From Geovibrio ferrireducens (GTDB taxonomy: Bacteria > Chrysiogenota > Deferribacteres > Deferribacterales > Geovibrionaceae), in contig NZ_JAJAPB010000008.1 in assembly GCF_026226615.1 (NCBI RefSeq), positions 46,502 through 110,501 on the forward strand: DNA of 64,000 nt. Reading direction: 5' to 3'. Under the pieces are notes generated by a model. It did no database searches. It was not told the DNA's origin and worked only from the letters and a program-made list of their open reading frames with translations. The number at the start of each line of letters is the position of its first letter. Position 1 is the first letter of the stretch. Shown here piece after piece: positions 34,405 to 41,983 of this stretch. The translations under genes were made by a program, and so were the position numbers.

Positions 34405-35375
34405 GCCAGCGGACACCCGCCGTAATACCTCAGCACGAAGTAAACGGCAACACACAGGGCAACGGCAAACACCGCCGCAGTTTCAAACAGCTTTACCGCC
34501 TCTTTTATCTTCTCCGGCGCAGGCTCCCCTGTTCCGTCCCCCATGAATGGCTTGTCCTTAACCCTGCCGAAATATGATACAGAACCGCCGAGACGAAGAT
34601 TCAGGGCTCCGGCAAAGGCAGACATGGAGTGCGCGGAATTTGGGCTGTCATGGGCAAGCCTGTATTTCAGGGCAGTTTTCAGAGTGTTTTTCATACTCAT
34701 GCCGCAGAAAGGGGCTGAAAAAGCGATTATCAGCACGGAAAGCCTCGCCGGAATGAAATTAAGCACATCATCAAGACGGGCGGCGAACCTGCCGAAATTT
34801 ATATATTTTTCGTTTTTATAGCCGATCATGGAGTCCAGCGTACTGACAGCCTTGAAGAAAACAGCCCCCGCACCGCCTCCGAAAACAGCGTATAAAAGGG
34901 GTGAAAGCACGCCGTCGGTATAGTTTTCGGACACTGATTCCACTGCGGATTTCACAACCGCCGCCTCATCCATCCCTTGGGTATCACGGCTTACTATCAT
35001 GGACAGTTCATGCCCGGCTGAGGGGAGATCGCCCGCCGTGAGCGGTTCATAAACCCTCATTGCATGCTGCTTCATGGATTTTGCGCTTACGGCTGTGTAT
35101 ATGATGACTGAGTTTAACAAAACAAACGCGTACACATGAAAGCCGTATGCAAAGTGCAGCAGAACCGCAGCGGCAGATGTCCACAACGCAGCGGAAACGG
35201 CAGTTAAGATCACTCCGCCCGCAAACCCAAGTCCGTACAGGTATTTTTCCAGAAATCTGTTAAGTCTGCCCATGAGGACAACAGGGTGGAGCCCTGTTCT
35301 CGGATCGCCGAAAATATCATCCAGAAAAAATGCTATGGCGGCGGAAACAAGATTAAGGCTGATAAACTGCGTCAC
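34395..35375 (-). CDS. cbiB: Adenosylcobinamide-phosphate synthase
   Basis: 326 residues, four to five membrane segments, with the CbiB marks FFLDDIFGDPRTGLHPVVLM near 17, VESVSENYTDGVLSPLLYA near 148, and AHDSPNSAHSMSAFAGAL near 240. It attaches the aminopropanol phosphate arm to cobyric acid. Overlaps the aminotransferase-like gene by 4 bases and cbiR by 10. Confidence 0.93.
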   Translation of the reverse strand: MTQFISLNLVSAAIAFFLDDIFGDPRTGLHPVVLMGRLNRFLEKYLYGLGFAGGVILTAVSAALWTSAAAVLLHFAYGFHVYAFVLLNSVIIYTAVSAKSMKQHAMRVYEPLTAGDLPSAGHELSMIVSRDTQGMDEAAVVKSAVESVSENYTDGVLSPLLYAVFGGGAGAVFFKAVSTLDSMIGYKNEKYINFGRFAARLDDVLNFIPARLSVLIIAFSAPFCGMSMKNTLKTALKYRLAHDSPNSAHSMSAFAGALNLRLGGSVSYFGRVKDKPFMGDGTGEPAPEKIKEAVKLFETAAVFAVALCVAVYFVLRYYGGCPLACA

Positions 35376-36367
35376 AGCACATTCTCCAGAGCATCGATCA
35401 AAGGCCGCATATCTCCCCGCACAGAAAAGCGTATATGCTCACCCTCAAGCCCGGTGAAATTGGCGCAGTCACGGATAAGCACCTTCTGGCGGAAACATTT
35501 GCTGAAAACGTCCCCGGAGCTCACCCCGTGCAGACGGCAGAGTATGAAGTTCACGTCCGATTCCAGAGGCTCCAGCCAGCCGAACCTGTCAAGCTCAGGG
35601 AGAAAAGCCTTCTTGAGTTTTGCTGTTTTGGCGGCTGTTCCGGCGGTGTCTTCATTCAAAAGGAGCATACCCGCAGCCTGAGCAACGCTGTTCACGCTCC
35701 AGGGAGGCATAAACCCGCTGATTTTTTCGATAAGCCCTGTATTGCCTGAAATAACAAAACCGAGCCTCAGCCCCGGCACACCGAAGATTTTGGAGAATGA
35801 CCGCAGAACGGCGAGATTGTCATAAAGACAGTTTTTCAGCGTGAAATCAGGCTCATTAACATGGAAAGGCATATAGGATTCATCAACCACAAACATCGTC
35901 TGCGGGTTGTCATTTATCAGCGCCAGCAGGTCATTGCGGGCTGTTGTGCGCCCTGTGGGGTTGCCAGGATTACAGATAAAGCTGAGAACCGCCGGAGCGA
36001 GCAGAGGATGGGTCTTCACACTGACTCCGTACATACGGCAGAAATACTCATAATCGGAGTAGGCAGGGAGCGCAATATGTGCCCTTTTGCCCGAAAATAT
36101 ACGGCATATCTTTTCGATGGCTTCCGTAGTACCCGCCGTCACGCAGATATTCTCAGGATTCACCCCAATGGAAGCGGCGTACGCACTTCTCAGTGTGCGG
36201 GATTCAGGCTCAGGCAGAACTGAAATAAGCTCAGGCAGGTTAAGCCCGCTGAGGCACTTCGGCTGAATATGGCTCACATTCCCGCTGTAGTCTCTTATTT
36301 CTGCCGGAGACACATTAAGTTCTGCCGCCGCTTTATATATGTCTCCGCCGTGTTTTCCCTGCTTCAC
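35372..36367 (-). CDS. Threonine-phosphate decarboxylase-like PLP enzyme (CobD/CobC type)
   Basis: 331 residues of the fold-type I aminotransferase family: HGGDIYKAAAELN at the start, FICNPGNPTGRTT near 155, FVVDESYMPF near 185 and the PLP-lysine region VLRSFSKIFGVPGLRLGFV near 214. In cobalamin clusters this family makes aminopropanol phosphate from threonine phosphate. A histidinol-phosphate aminotransferase is excluded mainly by context. First gene of cobD-cbiB-cbiR. Confidence 0.87.
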   Translation of the reverse strand: MKQGKHGGDIYKAAAELNVSPAEIRDYSGNVSHIQPKCLSGLNLPELISVLPEPESRTLRSAYAASIGVNPENICVTAGTTEAIEKICRIFSGKRAHIALPAYSDYEYFCRMYGVSVKTHPLLAPAVLSFICNPGNPTGRTTARNDLLALINDNPQTMFVVDESYMPFHVNEPDFTLKNCLYDNLAVLRSFSKIFGVPGLRLGFVISGNTGLIEKISGFMPPWSVNSVAQAAGMLLLNEDTAGTAAKTAKLKKAFLPELDRFGWLEPLESDVNFILCRLHGVSSGDVFSKCFRQKVLIRDCANFTGLEGEHIRFSVRGDMRPLIDALENVL

Positions 36368-36454
36368 GTGGGTTTCCCCCTTTAAAATAATAATGTTTTA
36401 TAGCGTAAAGAATGATCTTGTCATACAATAATTTTGTTTTTACGGAGATAAATT

Positions 36455-36964
36455 ATGATCACACTGATAACGGGCGGCGCGGGAACGGGCAAAACATCCT
36501 ATGCCCTTAAGCTTGCTGAAAAGTATTCTAAAAAAGCCTATATCGCAACAGCGGAAGTGACCGACAGCGAAATGGGGCTCAAAATAGAAAAACACAGACA
36601 GGAAAGGGACGAAACCCACACCACTTACGAGGAGCCTCTGGAGCTTGATGAGGCACTCACAGAGGCGGCAGAGGAAAATGATATAATTGTTCTGGACTGT
36701 CTGACTTTCTGGATCAATAATCTTCTGTATTACAAGAAACCTGCGGCTGAATATACCGAAAGGTTCCTGAGAGCGCTCAAGAATTGCGGCAAGCCCGTGA
36801 TAATAATCACCAACGAGGTGAGCACAGGCGTTGTCCCCGCCGAGAAACTGACGAGGGAATATGTCCGTCTCACTGCGGCGGCAAACAGACAGACAGCGGA
36901 CGAAGCGGACAGAGTAATACTGATGGTGGCGGGACAGCCGCTTTATGTTAAGGGGGAGAAATGA
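36455..36964 (+). CDS. cobU: Adenosylcobinamide kinase / guanylyltransferase
   Basis: 169 residues with the P-loop GGAGTGKTSYALKLAE near 7, the IATAEVTDSEM stretch near 31, the basic KHRQERDETH segment and VLDCLTFWINNLLYY near 84. It phosphorylates and GMP-loads cobinamide. ACGGAGAT precedes the ATG. First gene of cobU-cobT-cobS, divergent from the cobD operon across 87 bp. Confidence 0.94.
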   Translation: MITLITGGAGTGKTSYALKLAEKYSKKAYIATAEVTDSEMGLKIEKHRQERDETHTTYEEPLELDEALTEAAEENDIIVLDCLTFWINNLLYYKKPAAEYTERFLRALKNCGKPVIIITNEVSTGVVPAEKLTREYVRLTAAANRQTADEADRVILMVAGQPLYVKGEK

Positions 36965-38031
36965 GGCTTGAGCAGATAATCACAGACATAAAAGAGAGCA
37001 ACAAGACGGTTTACGAAAAAGCCCGTGAGCGTACGGCAAACCTTATCATGCCGCCCAGAGCCATGGGCAGACTGAATGATATATCCGAAAAGCTCTGCGC
37101 AATTTACGGCACATTAAAACCTGTTACTGATAAACGCGCTGTCTTCGTGATGGCGGGCGATCACGGCATAGCGGCTAAGGGGGTAAGCGCCTTCCCGCAG
37201 GAAGTGACAGGGCAGATGATGGGAGCCTTCATGGGCGGCATGGCGACTATAAACGCCCTATCCAACGCCGCCGGAGCCAGAGTTTTCGTGACTGATGCCG
37301 GAACGCTGCACTCCATGGAGGATGCGGTAATATCCGAGAACGCCGAATTTTTTCAGCGCAAAACCGCCTCCGGAACAAAGGACTTCTCCGCTGAACCCGC
37401 CATGACCGCTGAGCAGGCGAAACAGTGCATCCTCGCCGGGTATGACGTTACAAGCGAACAGATCAGAAAACACGGACTCAACCTTGTCGCCACAGGGGAC
37501 ATGGGTATAGGGAACACCACCCCCTCATCCGCAATCGGCAGCGTCATCACAGGTGAAACTGTGGAAGTGATGACAGGCATGGGCTCAGGTCTCACAAATG
37601 AAAGAGTCCTGAATAAAATAAACCTCATCAAACAGGGGATTGAGATAAACAAACCTAACCCCAAGGACGGGCTGGATGTTCTCGCCAAAGTCGGCGGGTT
37701 TGAGATAGGCGCCATAGCCGGAACAATAATCGCCGCTGCTCACCACAGAATCCCCGTTGTGATAGACGGTATAATCTCCACAGCAGGGGCGCTCATTGCG
37801 GCATGCATAGCTCCGAAAACCCTTGACTACATGATAGCGGGGCATGTTTCCGAAGAGCCGGGGCATAAGCTTATGCTCCGCCACCTCGGACTTGTGCCTG
37901 TGCTCGATCTCGGCATGAGGCTGGGGGAAGGCACAGGGGCTGTCGCCGCTATGCAGATAATCGATCTGGCCGCAGCGGTTATCCGTGATGTAGCCACCTT
38001 TGAGGAGGCGGCCGTCTCCGGCAAGGATTAA
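36961..38031 (+). CDS. cobT: Nicotinate-nucleotide:dimethylbenzimidazole phosphoribosyltransferase
   Basis: 356 residues with MPPRAMGRLNDISEKL near 31, VMAGDHGIAAKGVSAFPQEV near 63, TGDMGIGNTTPSSAI near 178 and the catalytic Glu in LDLGMRLGEGTGA near 320. It activates the lower-ligand base as its ribose phosphate. Overlaps cobU by 4 bases. Confidence 0.95.
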   Translation: MRLEQIITDIKESNKTVYEKARERTANLIMPPRAMGRLNDISEKLCAIYGTLKPVTDKRAVFVMAGDHGIAAKGVSAFPQEVTGQMMGAFMGGMATINALSNAAGARVFVTDAGTLHSMEDAVISENAEFFQRKTASGTKDFSAEPAMTAEQAKQCILAGYDVTSEQIRKHGLNLVATGDMGIGNTTPSSAIGSVITGETVEVMTGMGSGLTNERVLNKINLIKQGIEINKPNPKDGLDVLAKVGGFEIGAIAGTIIAAAHHRIPVVIDGIISTAGALIAACIAPKTLDYMIAGHVSEEPGHKLMLRHLGLVPVLDLGMRLGEGTGAVAAMQIIDLAAAVIRDVATFEEAAVSGKD

Positions 38032-38750
38032 TGATGAAGGGCTTCATTCAGGCTTTATCCTTTCTCACCGTAATCAGAATACGCACAGGCGGGGAATACA
38101 GACCCGCCGCTATGATTCCGCACTTCGCGCTCACCGGGCTTTTTATCGGCGCCGGACTGTGGGCTGTATCTCATGTTACGGACGGCTTCTTTCTCCGCCC
38201 CGTGCTTATGCTCGTCTACCTCGCCGCTGTGACAGGGGCGCTCCATCTGGACGGGTTTATAGACACTGCGGATGCCCTCTTCTCCCACCGGAGCCGTGAG
38301 CGGAAGCTTGAGATTATGAAAGACCCTCACGCCGGTTCCATGGGGATAGTGGCTGTTGTGCTGCTGCTTCTCGCTAAATGGTCCGCCTTCTCGCAGACAG
38401 GAGATGTATGGCTCATAGCTGTAATCCCTGCATATGCGCGCTTCGCCGCGGTGGTCGGCATGCTCAGCCTCCCCTACGCCCGCAGGGAGGGTCTGGGAAA
38501 GATGTTTGCCGAAGGCGCTGGGAAAGCCGCTCTTTTGCAGATAATTCCGTTTATGATCGCCGTGTTCTGGTTCAGCGGTCTGCCGTTCTTCCTATGGTTT
38601 CATCTGGTGTTTGCTCTCTGCGTTTTCTCCGTCCTCTTTTTCTACCGTTTTTCCCTGGGCGGTATAACCGGAGACCTCATGGGCGCGATGATAGAATTTA
38701 CCGAAGCGGTTTTATTCATCTTAACCGCTGTGCATTTCATAAAAACATAG
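38031..38750 (+). CDS. cobS: Adenosylcobinamide-GDP ribazoletransferase (cobalamin synthase)
   Basis: 239 residues, an integral membrane enzyme with the DxxxDxxDA-type metal motif HLDGFIDTADALFSHRSR near 77-94 and the KDPHAGSMG signature. It joins cobinamide-GDP and the activated base. Tandem ATG ATG codons start it, overlapping the cobT stop by one base. The alpha-ribazole phosphatase gene (cobC) usually found nearby is absent from the window. Confidence 0.94.
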   Translation: MMKGFIQALSFLTVIRIRTGGEYRPAAMIPHFALTGLFIGAGLWAVSHVTDGFFLRPVLMLVYLAAVTGALHLDGFIDTADALFSHRSRERKLEIMKDPHAGSMGIVAVVLLLLAKWSAFSQTGDVWLIAVIPAYARFAAVVGMLSLPYARREGLGKMFAEGAGKAALLQIIPFMIAVFWFSGLPFFLWFHLVFALCVFSVLFFYRFSLGGITGDLMGAMIEFTEAVLFILTAVHFIKT

Positions 38751-38792
38751 AAGCCTGATACAAGCCTGACGGCATTAATAGAAAAATATAAT

Positions 38793-38840
38793 TTAGATCG
38801 ATAAAATTTTATTGACATTATCTAACTCATCTTTTATTAA
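38793..38840 (+). promoter_or_regulatory. Promoter with shared operator element, copy B
   Basis: TTAGAT (38793-38798), the palindrome ATAAAATTTTAT (38801-38812), TTGACA as -35 (38812-38817), ATCTAA (38820-38825) and TATTAA as -10 (38835-38840, 17-bp spacing). It reads like copy A at 30663. A start near 38847 leaves a leader of about 300 nt before the receptor gene. Confidence 0.65.
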
Positions 38841-38846
38841 ATTATA

Positions 38847-39147
38847 AATTCCATGTGAGCAGTCTGCTCAGTTTCTTGAAATCCGTTCTAAGAGATTCAG
38901 AGAAGTTTCAGTTTTTTACCTGCCGCGCCTTTAAAAGGTACGCGGTCTATTGCCTTATCAAAATGTCTGATTAACCAAAAAGGCATATCCGGCAATAGTA
39001 TGTGTGATTAGCACGGTGATGAAAGTGTGTTTAAACTCAAAAAATAATGAATATATAAATTTCTCTTTATTACCAGAGAGAAAGCAACCAAGGGGCAGGA
39101 CGATCGCTTAAAAGCGACCGCCCAAATTATTTATCCGGAGGATATTG
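38847..39147 (+). other. Long structured leader (or separate small RNA) before the TonB receptor
   Basis: No gene lies in these 300 bases. Visible structure: GAGCA/TGCTC hairpin (38857-38869); a T6 run (38912-38917) that could end a roughly 70-nt transcript; CCGCG/CGCGG enclosing CCTTTAAAAGG (38923-38945); TATTGCC/GGCAATA (38948-38954 and 38991-38997); TTCTCT/AGAGAA (39061-39082); and TCGCTT/AAGCGA inside GGGC/GCCC (39093-39123), ending 12 bases before the GGAGG ribosome site. No cobalamin-box or other riboswitch core that I know is present. Confidence 0.4.
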
Positions 39148-41442
39148 ATGAATTTACGTGCCAAACTGCGCAGCTTATGCGCACTGACGCTGACAGCAGG
39201 CGCTTTTGCGATGCCGGCATCAGCCGGGGAAACAATCCAGCTTGAATCTGTGGTGGTTACCGCCGCAGGCTACGAGCAGAAAATCAAGGATGCTCCCGCC
39301 AGCATTTCTGTTATCACAAGGGAGGAGCTGGACAGAAAGCCCTATATCACCCTTCTTGACGCTGTAAGGGACATAGAAGGGATCGACATAGGCGAAACAG
39401 TGGACAAGACCGGACAGGGAACCATCAGCATAAGGGGTATGGGGTCGGATTACACCCTTGTGATGATCGACGGCAAACGCCAGAGCAACATAGGGGATAT
39501 ATACCCCAACAGTTTCGGCGGCAACCAGTTTAACCATATTCCGCCTCTTGACATGATAGAGAGAATCGAGGTTATCAGAGGCCCCATGTCAACCCTTTAC
39601 GGTGCGGATGCCATGGGCGGCGTAATTAACATCATAACCAAGAAAGTTGCTGACCGCTGGACAGGTTCGGCAACTTTCAGCCGCAACTTTCAGGAAGATT
39701 CAGGCTTCGGTGACGACACCACCCAGAGTTTCAGCATAATGGGCCCCATTATAGCAGGTAAAATAGGTGTAAGCCTTTACGGAAGCATATTTGACCGTGA
39801 GGAATCAGCTCCTGCCCTTGAATCAGTAACAGCCCCCGACGGAGTGACATATGACCGCACACTGGGCTTCGGCGGATGGGGCAAAACCGCGGAAAACAAA
39901 ACATGGAACCTCGGTGTCGGTGTTACTTTCACTCCGAACAAGGCACACACTATAAAGGTTGACTACGATACATCCAATCAGGAATATGACAACACTGAAA
40001 GCAACCTAGGAACAGTGGACAGCATAGAAACCATATGGAGAAACCAGCGTGTCGGCTACCACGAAACAATGAAGTTCAGGCGCGACCAGTGGTCTGTTAC
40101 CCATAATGCGGACTGGAACCTCGGCAAGAGCGAACTGAGGCTTTCCTATGTGGAAACAGCAAACGAAGGGCGCTCCATGCCCCTCACCGCGTCAGAGCGT
40201 CTTCTTGTGCAGGATCTTAAAACTGCTTATCCCGCAAGCAGCTATGAAGCTTTCCTTTCTCAGCTTTCAGCGGACGAAAGAGCAGCCTTCTTAGCCCTCT
40301 TTCCCCGCGCGGACAGACCCCTTGAAACACGCCAGTACACTCTGGACGCAAAATACGAACTGCCTCTGGGAGCACACCACATAATATTCGGCGGTCAGTA
40401 TATTGATGCCGAGATGGAGGACGGAGTTTTCGGACTCAAGGACGGAAGCTACGATGCGGGTACAGTGCAGGAACACCGCCAGTGGTCGCTCTTTGCGGAA
40501 GACAGCTGGAAGGCTCTTCAATTTCTTACCCTCACAGGCGGACTTCGCTATGACCACCACAACGAATTCGGCGGTCACTTAAGCCCGCGTGTGTATGCTG
40601 TTGTTGATATTAACGATGAATGGGCTGTAAAAGGCGGCGTAAGCACAGGCTACAAAGCACCCAAAGCCAGCGATCTCTATGCGGGAATAACAGGTTTCGG
40701 CGGTCAGGGCACAAGCCCGTGGGTCGGCAATCCGGATCTCAAGCCGGAAACAAGCGTAAACAGCGAGCTTGCCGTCTACTGGGAAGCCAAAGCCGGACAC
40801 AGCTTCAACGCGACTGTCTTCATGAACAAGTTTGAAGATAAAATAGCCTCAGGAGAAACCATAATTGTTGATTTCGGTGACGGCTGGGATCAGATAGGCA
40901 GCGGCTACACTACATACAGACAGAAGCGCAACCTTGATGAGGCTGAGATAAAAGGTCTTGAGGTAGCAGGAAAGGTTCAGCTTCCTTACGGGCTTTCTTT
41001 CAGAGCTAACTACACTTATACGGATTCTGAAATCACAAAAGGCGATGAAAAAGGCAAACCCCTCACCGATACGGCTGAGCATATGGCAAATGCTACCCTT
41101 GACTGGTATGCAAACCCGAAACTTATGCTTTTCCTGAATGCCAACTACAGCGGCGAGAGAACAGGCGGAACATACACCCTGAACGGTGTAAGCCACGAGT
41201 TCAAGTACAAGAAATCTCTCCTTTTTCATCTGGGAGGCTCGCTTAAACTTTCCGAAAACGTGACATTCAACGCCCGTGTGAACAACCTGCTTGATAAAGA
41301 TTTCAGCAAGTACAAAGTCATCTACAACGATGCCAACTCAAACGGAAGCTATGCAGACTCAGGCGACATCACATATCTGAACGACTATAACGTAATCCAG
41401 AAAGCGCGCAGCTACTGGGCATCAGTAAACGTAAAATTCTAA
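39148..41442 (+). CDS. TonB-dependent siderophore receptor (FepA/CirA-like)
   Basis: 764 residues: signal peptide ending in FAMPASAGE, TonB-box-like LESVVVTAAGYE, plug (ASISVITREELDRKPYITLL; MSTLYGADAMGGVINIITKK) and a barrel ending ASVNVKF. The plug resembles catecholate-siderophore receptors. The ATG at 39148 is behind CCGGAGG; a TTG one codon earlier is less likely. Flanked on one side by cobS and on the other by a PepSY triad and MacAB-TolC genes, and controlled by the element shared with the first triad, so siderophore rather than cobalamin uptake is the better guess. Confidence 0.87.
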   Translation: MNLRAKLRSLCALTLTAGAFAMPASAGETIQLESVVVTAAGYEQKIKDAPASISVITREELDRKPYITLLDAVRDIEGIDIGETVDKTGQGTISIRGMGSDYTLVMIDGKRQSNIGDIYPNSFGGNQFNHIPPLDMIERIEVIRGPMSTLYGADAMGGVINIITKKVADRWTGSATFSRNFQEDSGFGDDTTQSFSIMGPIIAGKIGVSLYGSIFDREESAPALESVTAPDGVTYDRTLGFGGWGKTAENKTWNLGVGVTFTPNKAHTIKVDYDTSNQEYDNTESNLGTVDSIETIWRNQRVGYHETMKFRRDQWSVTHNADWNLGKSELRLSYVETANEGRSMPLTASERLLVQDLKTAYPASSYEAFLSQLSADERAAFLALFPRADRPLETRQYTLDAKYELPLGAHHIIFGGQYIDAEMEDGVFGLKDGSYDAGTVQEHRQWSLFAEDSWKALQFLTLTGGLRYDHHNEFGGHLSPRVYAVVDINDEWAVKGGVSTGYKAPKASDLYAGITGFGGQGTSPWVGNPDLKPETSVNSELAVYWEAKAGHSFNATVFMNKFEDKIASGETIIVDFGDGWDQIGSGYTTYRQKRNLDEAEIKGLEVAGKVQLPYGLSFRANYTYTDSEITKGDEKGKPLTDTAEHMANATLDWYANPKLMLFLNANYSGERTGGTYTLNGVSHEFKYKKSLLFHLGGSLKLSENVTFNARVNNLLDKDFSKYKVIYNDANSNGSYADSGDITYLNDYNVIQKARSYWASVNVKF

Positions 41443-41458
41443 ACCATTTATAACATTC

Positions 41459-41492
41459 ATGCAGGTCTCATCAAAGAGGCCTGCATTCTTTC
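41459..41492 (+). terminator. Terminator of the siderophore receptor gene
   Basis: ATGCAGGTCT (41459-41468) pairs with AGGCCTGCAT (41477-41486; one G-U), followed by TCTTT. Downstream, TTGACA at 41517-41522 followed by TAATAAAATTGTTATC marks a likely promoter of the second triad; the rest of the gap to 41692 shows nothing more. Confidence 0.7.
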
Positions 41493-41692
41493 ATAAGTTA
41501 GAAGGGATGAAAAATATTGACACTCACTAATAAAATTGTTATCCAAATGCTGACATATGCTTGGAGGCTTCGCCTCATAAGCCCCGAAATCCGTCCTTTT
41601 CAGAGATTCAGAACATGTCGGCAGCAAAAACGGAAGCAGCGCTTCCCGGCTGCTTCCTCAAATCAGGCATTACTTATTTACAGGGGGTCAGA

Positions 41693-41983
41693 ATGACCAG
41701 CTATTCAGGACTAAAATACAGGCTTGAAACAGCCTCCCGTATTTTTCTGGCAATCGTGGGCGGGTACATACTTTCCGCATTTGCCGCAATATGGATCACA
41801 CGCCTTGTTCCATTTGAGGCCAGATACGCCTCAATAACAGGCAACATGCTGTTTTTTATCATCTACACATGCGCGGTGATATGGACTTTTGCAAATATTA
41901 AAACAATTAAAGCATGGCTGGGGATCTGCATTCCCGCCGCTGTTCTGGGCGGTCTGCTCCTGCTTCCGTGGAGCGGGCAATGA
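41693..41983 (+). CDS. DUF3649-type small membrane protein, second copy
   Basis: 96 residues, exactly as long as its paralogue at 30763, with the same three hydrophobic segments and conserved pieces (YRLETASRIFLAIVGGYILS; NMLFFIIYTCAVIWTF). The frame is open to 41561, but CAGGGGG in front of the ATG at 41693 and alignment to the paralogue fix the start. It overlaps the PepSY gene as ATGA. Confidence 0.75.
   Translation: MTSYSGLKYRLETASRIFLAIVGGYILSAFAAIWITRLVPFEARYASITGNMLFFIIYTCAVIWTFANIKTIKAWLGICIPAAVLGGLLLLPWSGQ

Noticed and set aside
38751..39147. Cobalamin riboswitch in front of the TonB receptor
   Set aside because: The leader is long and follows cobS, but no B12 box or GCCGGAAG core is present, so the receptor is not called BtuB.
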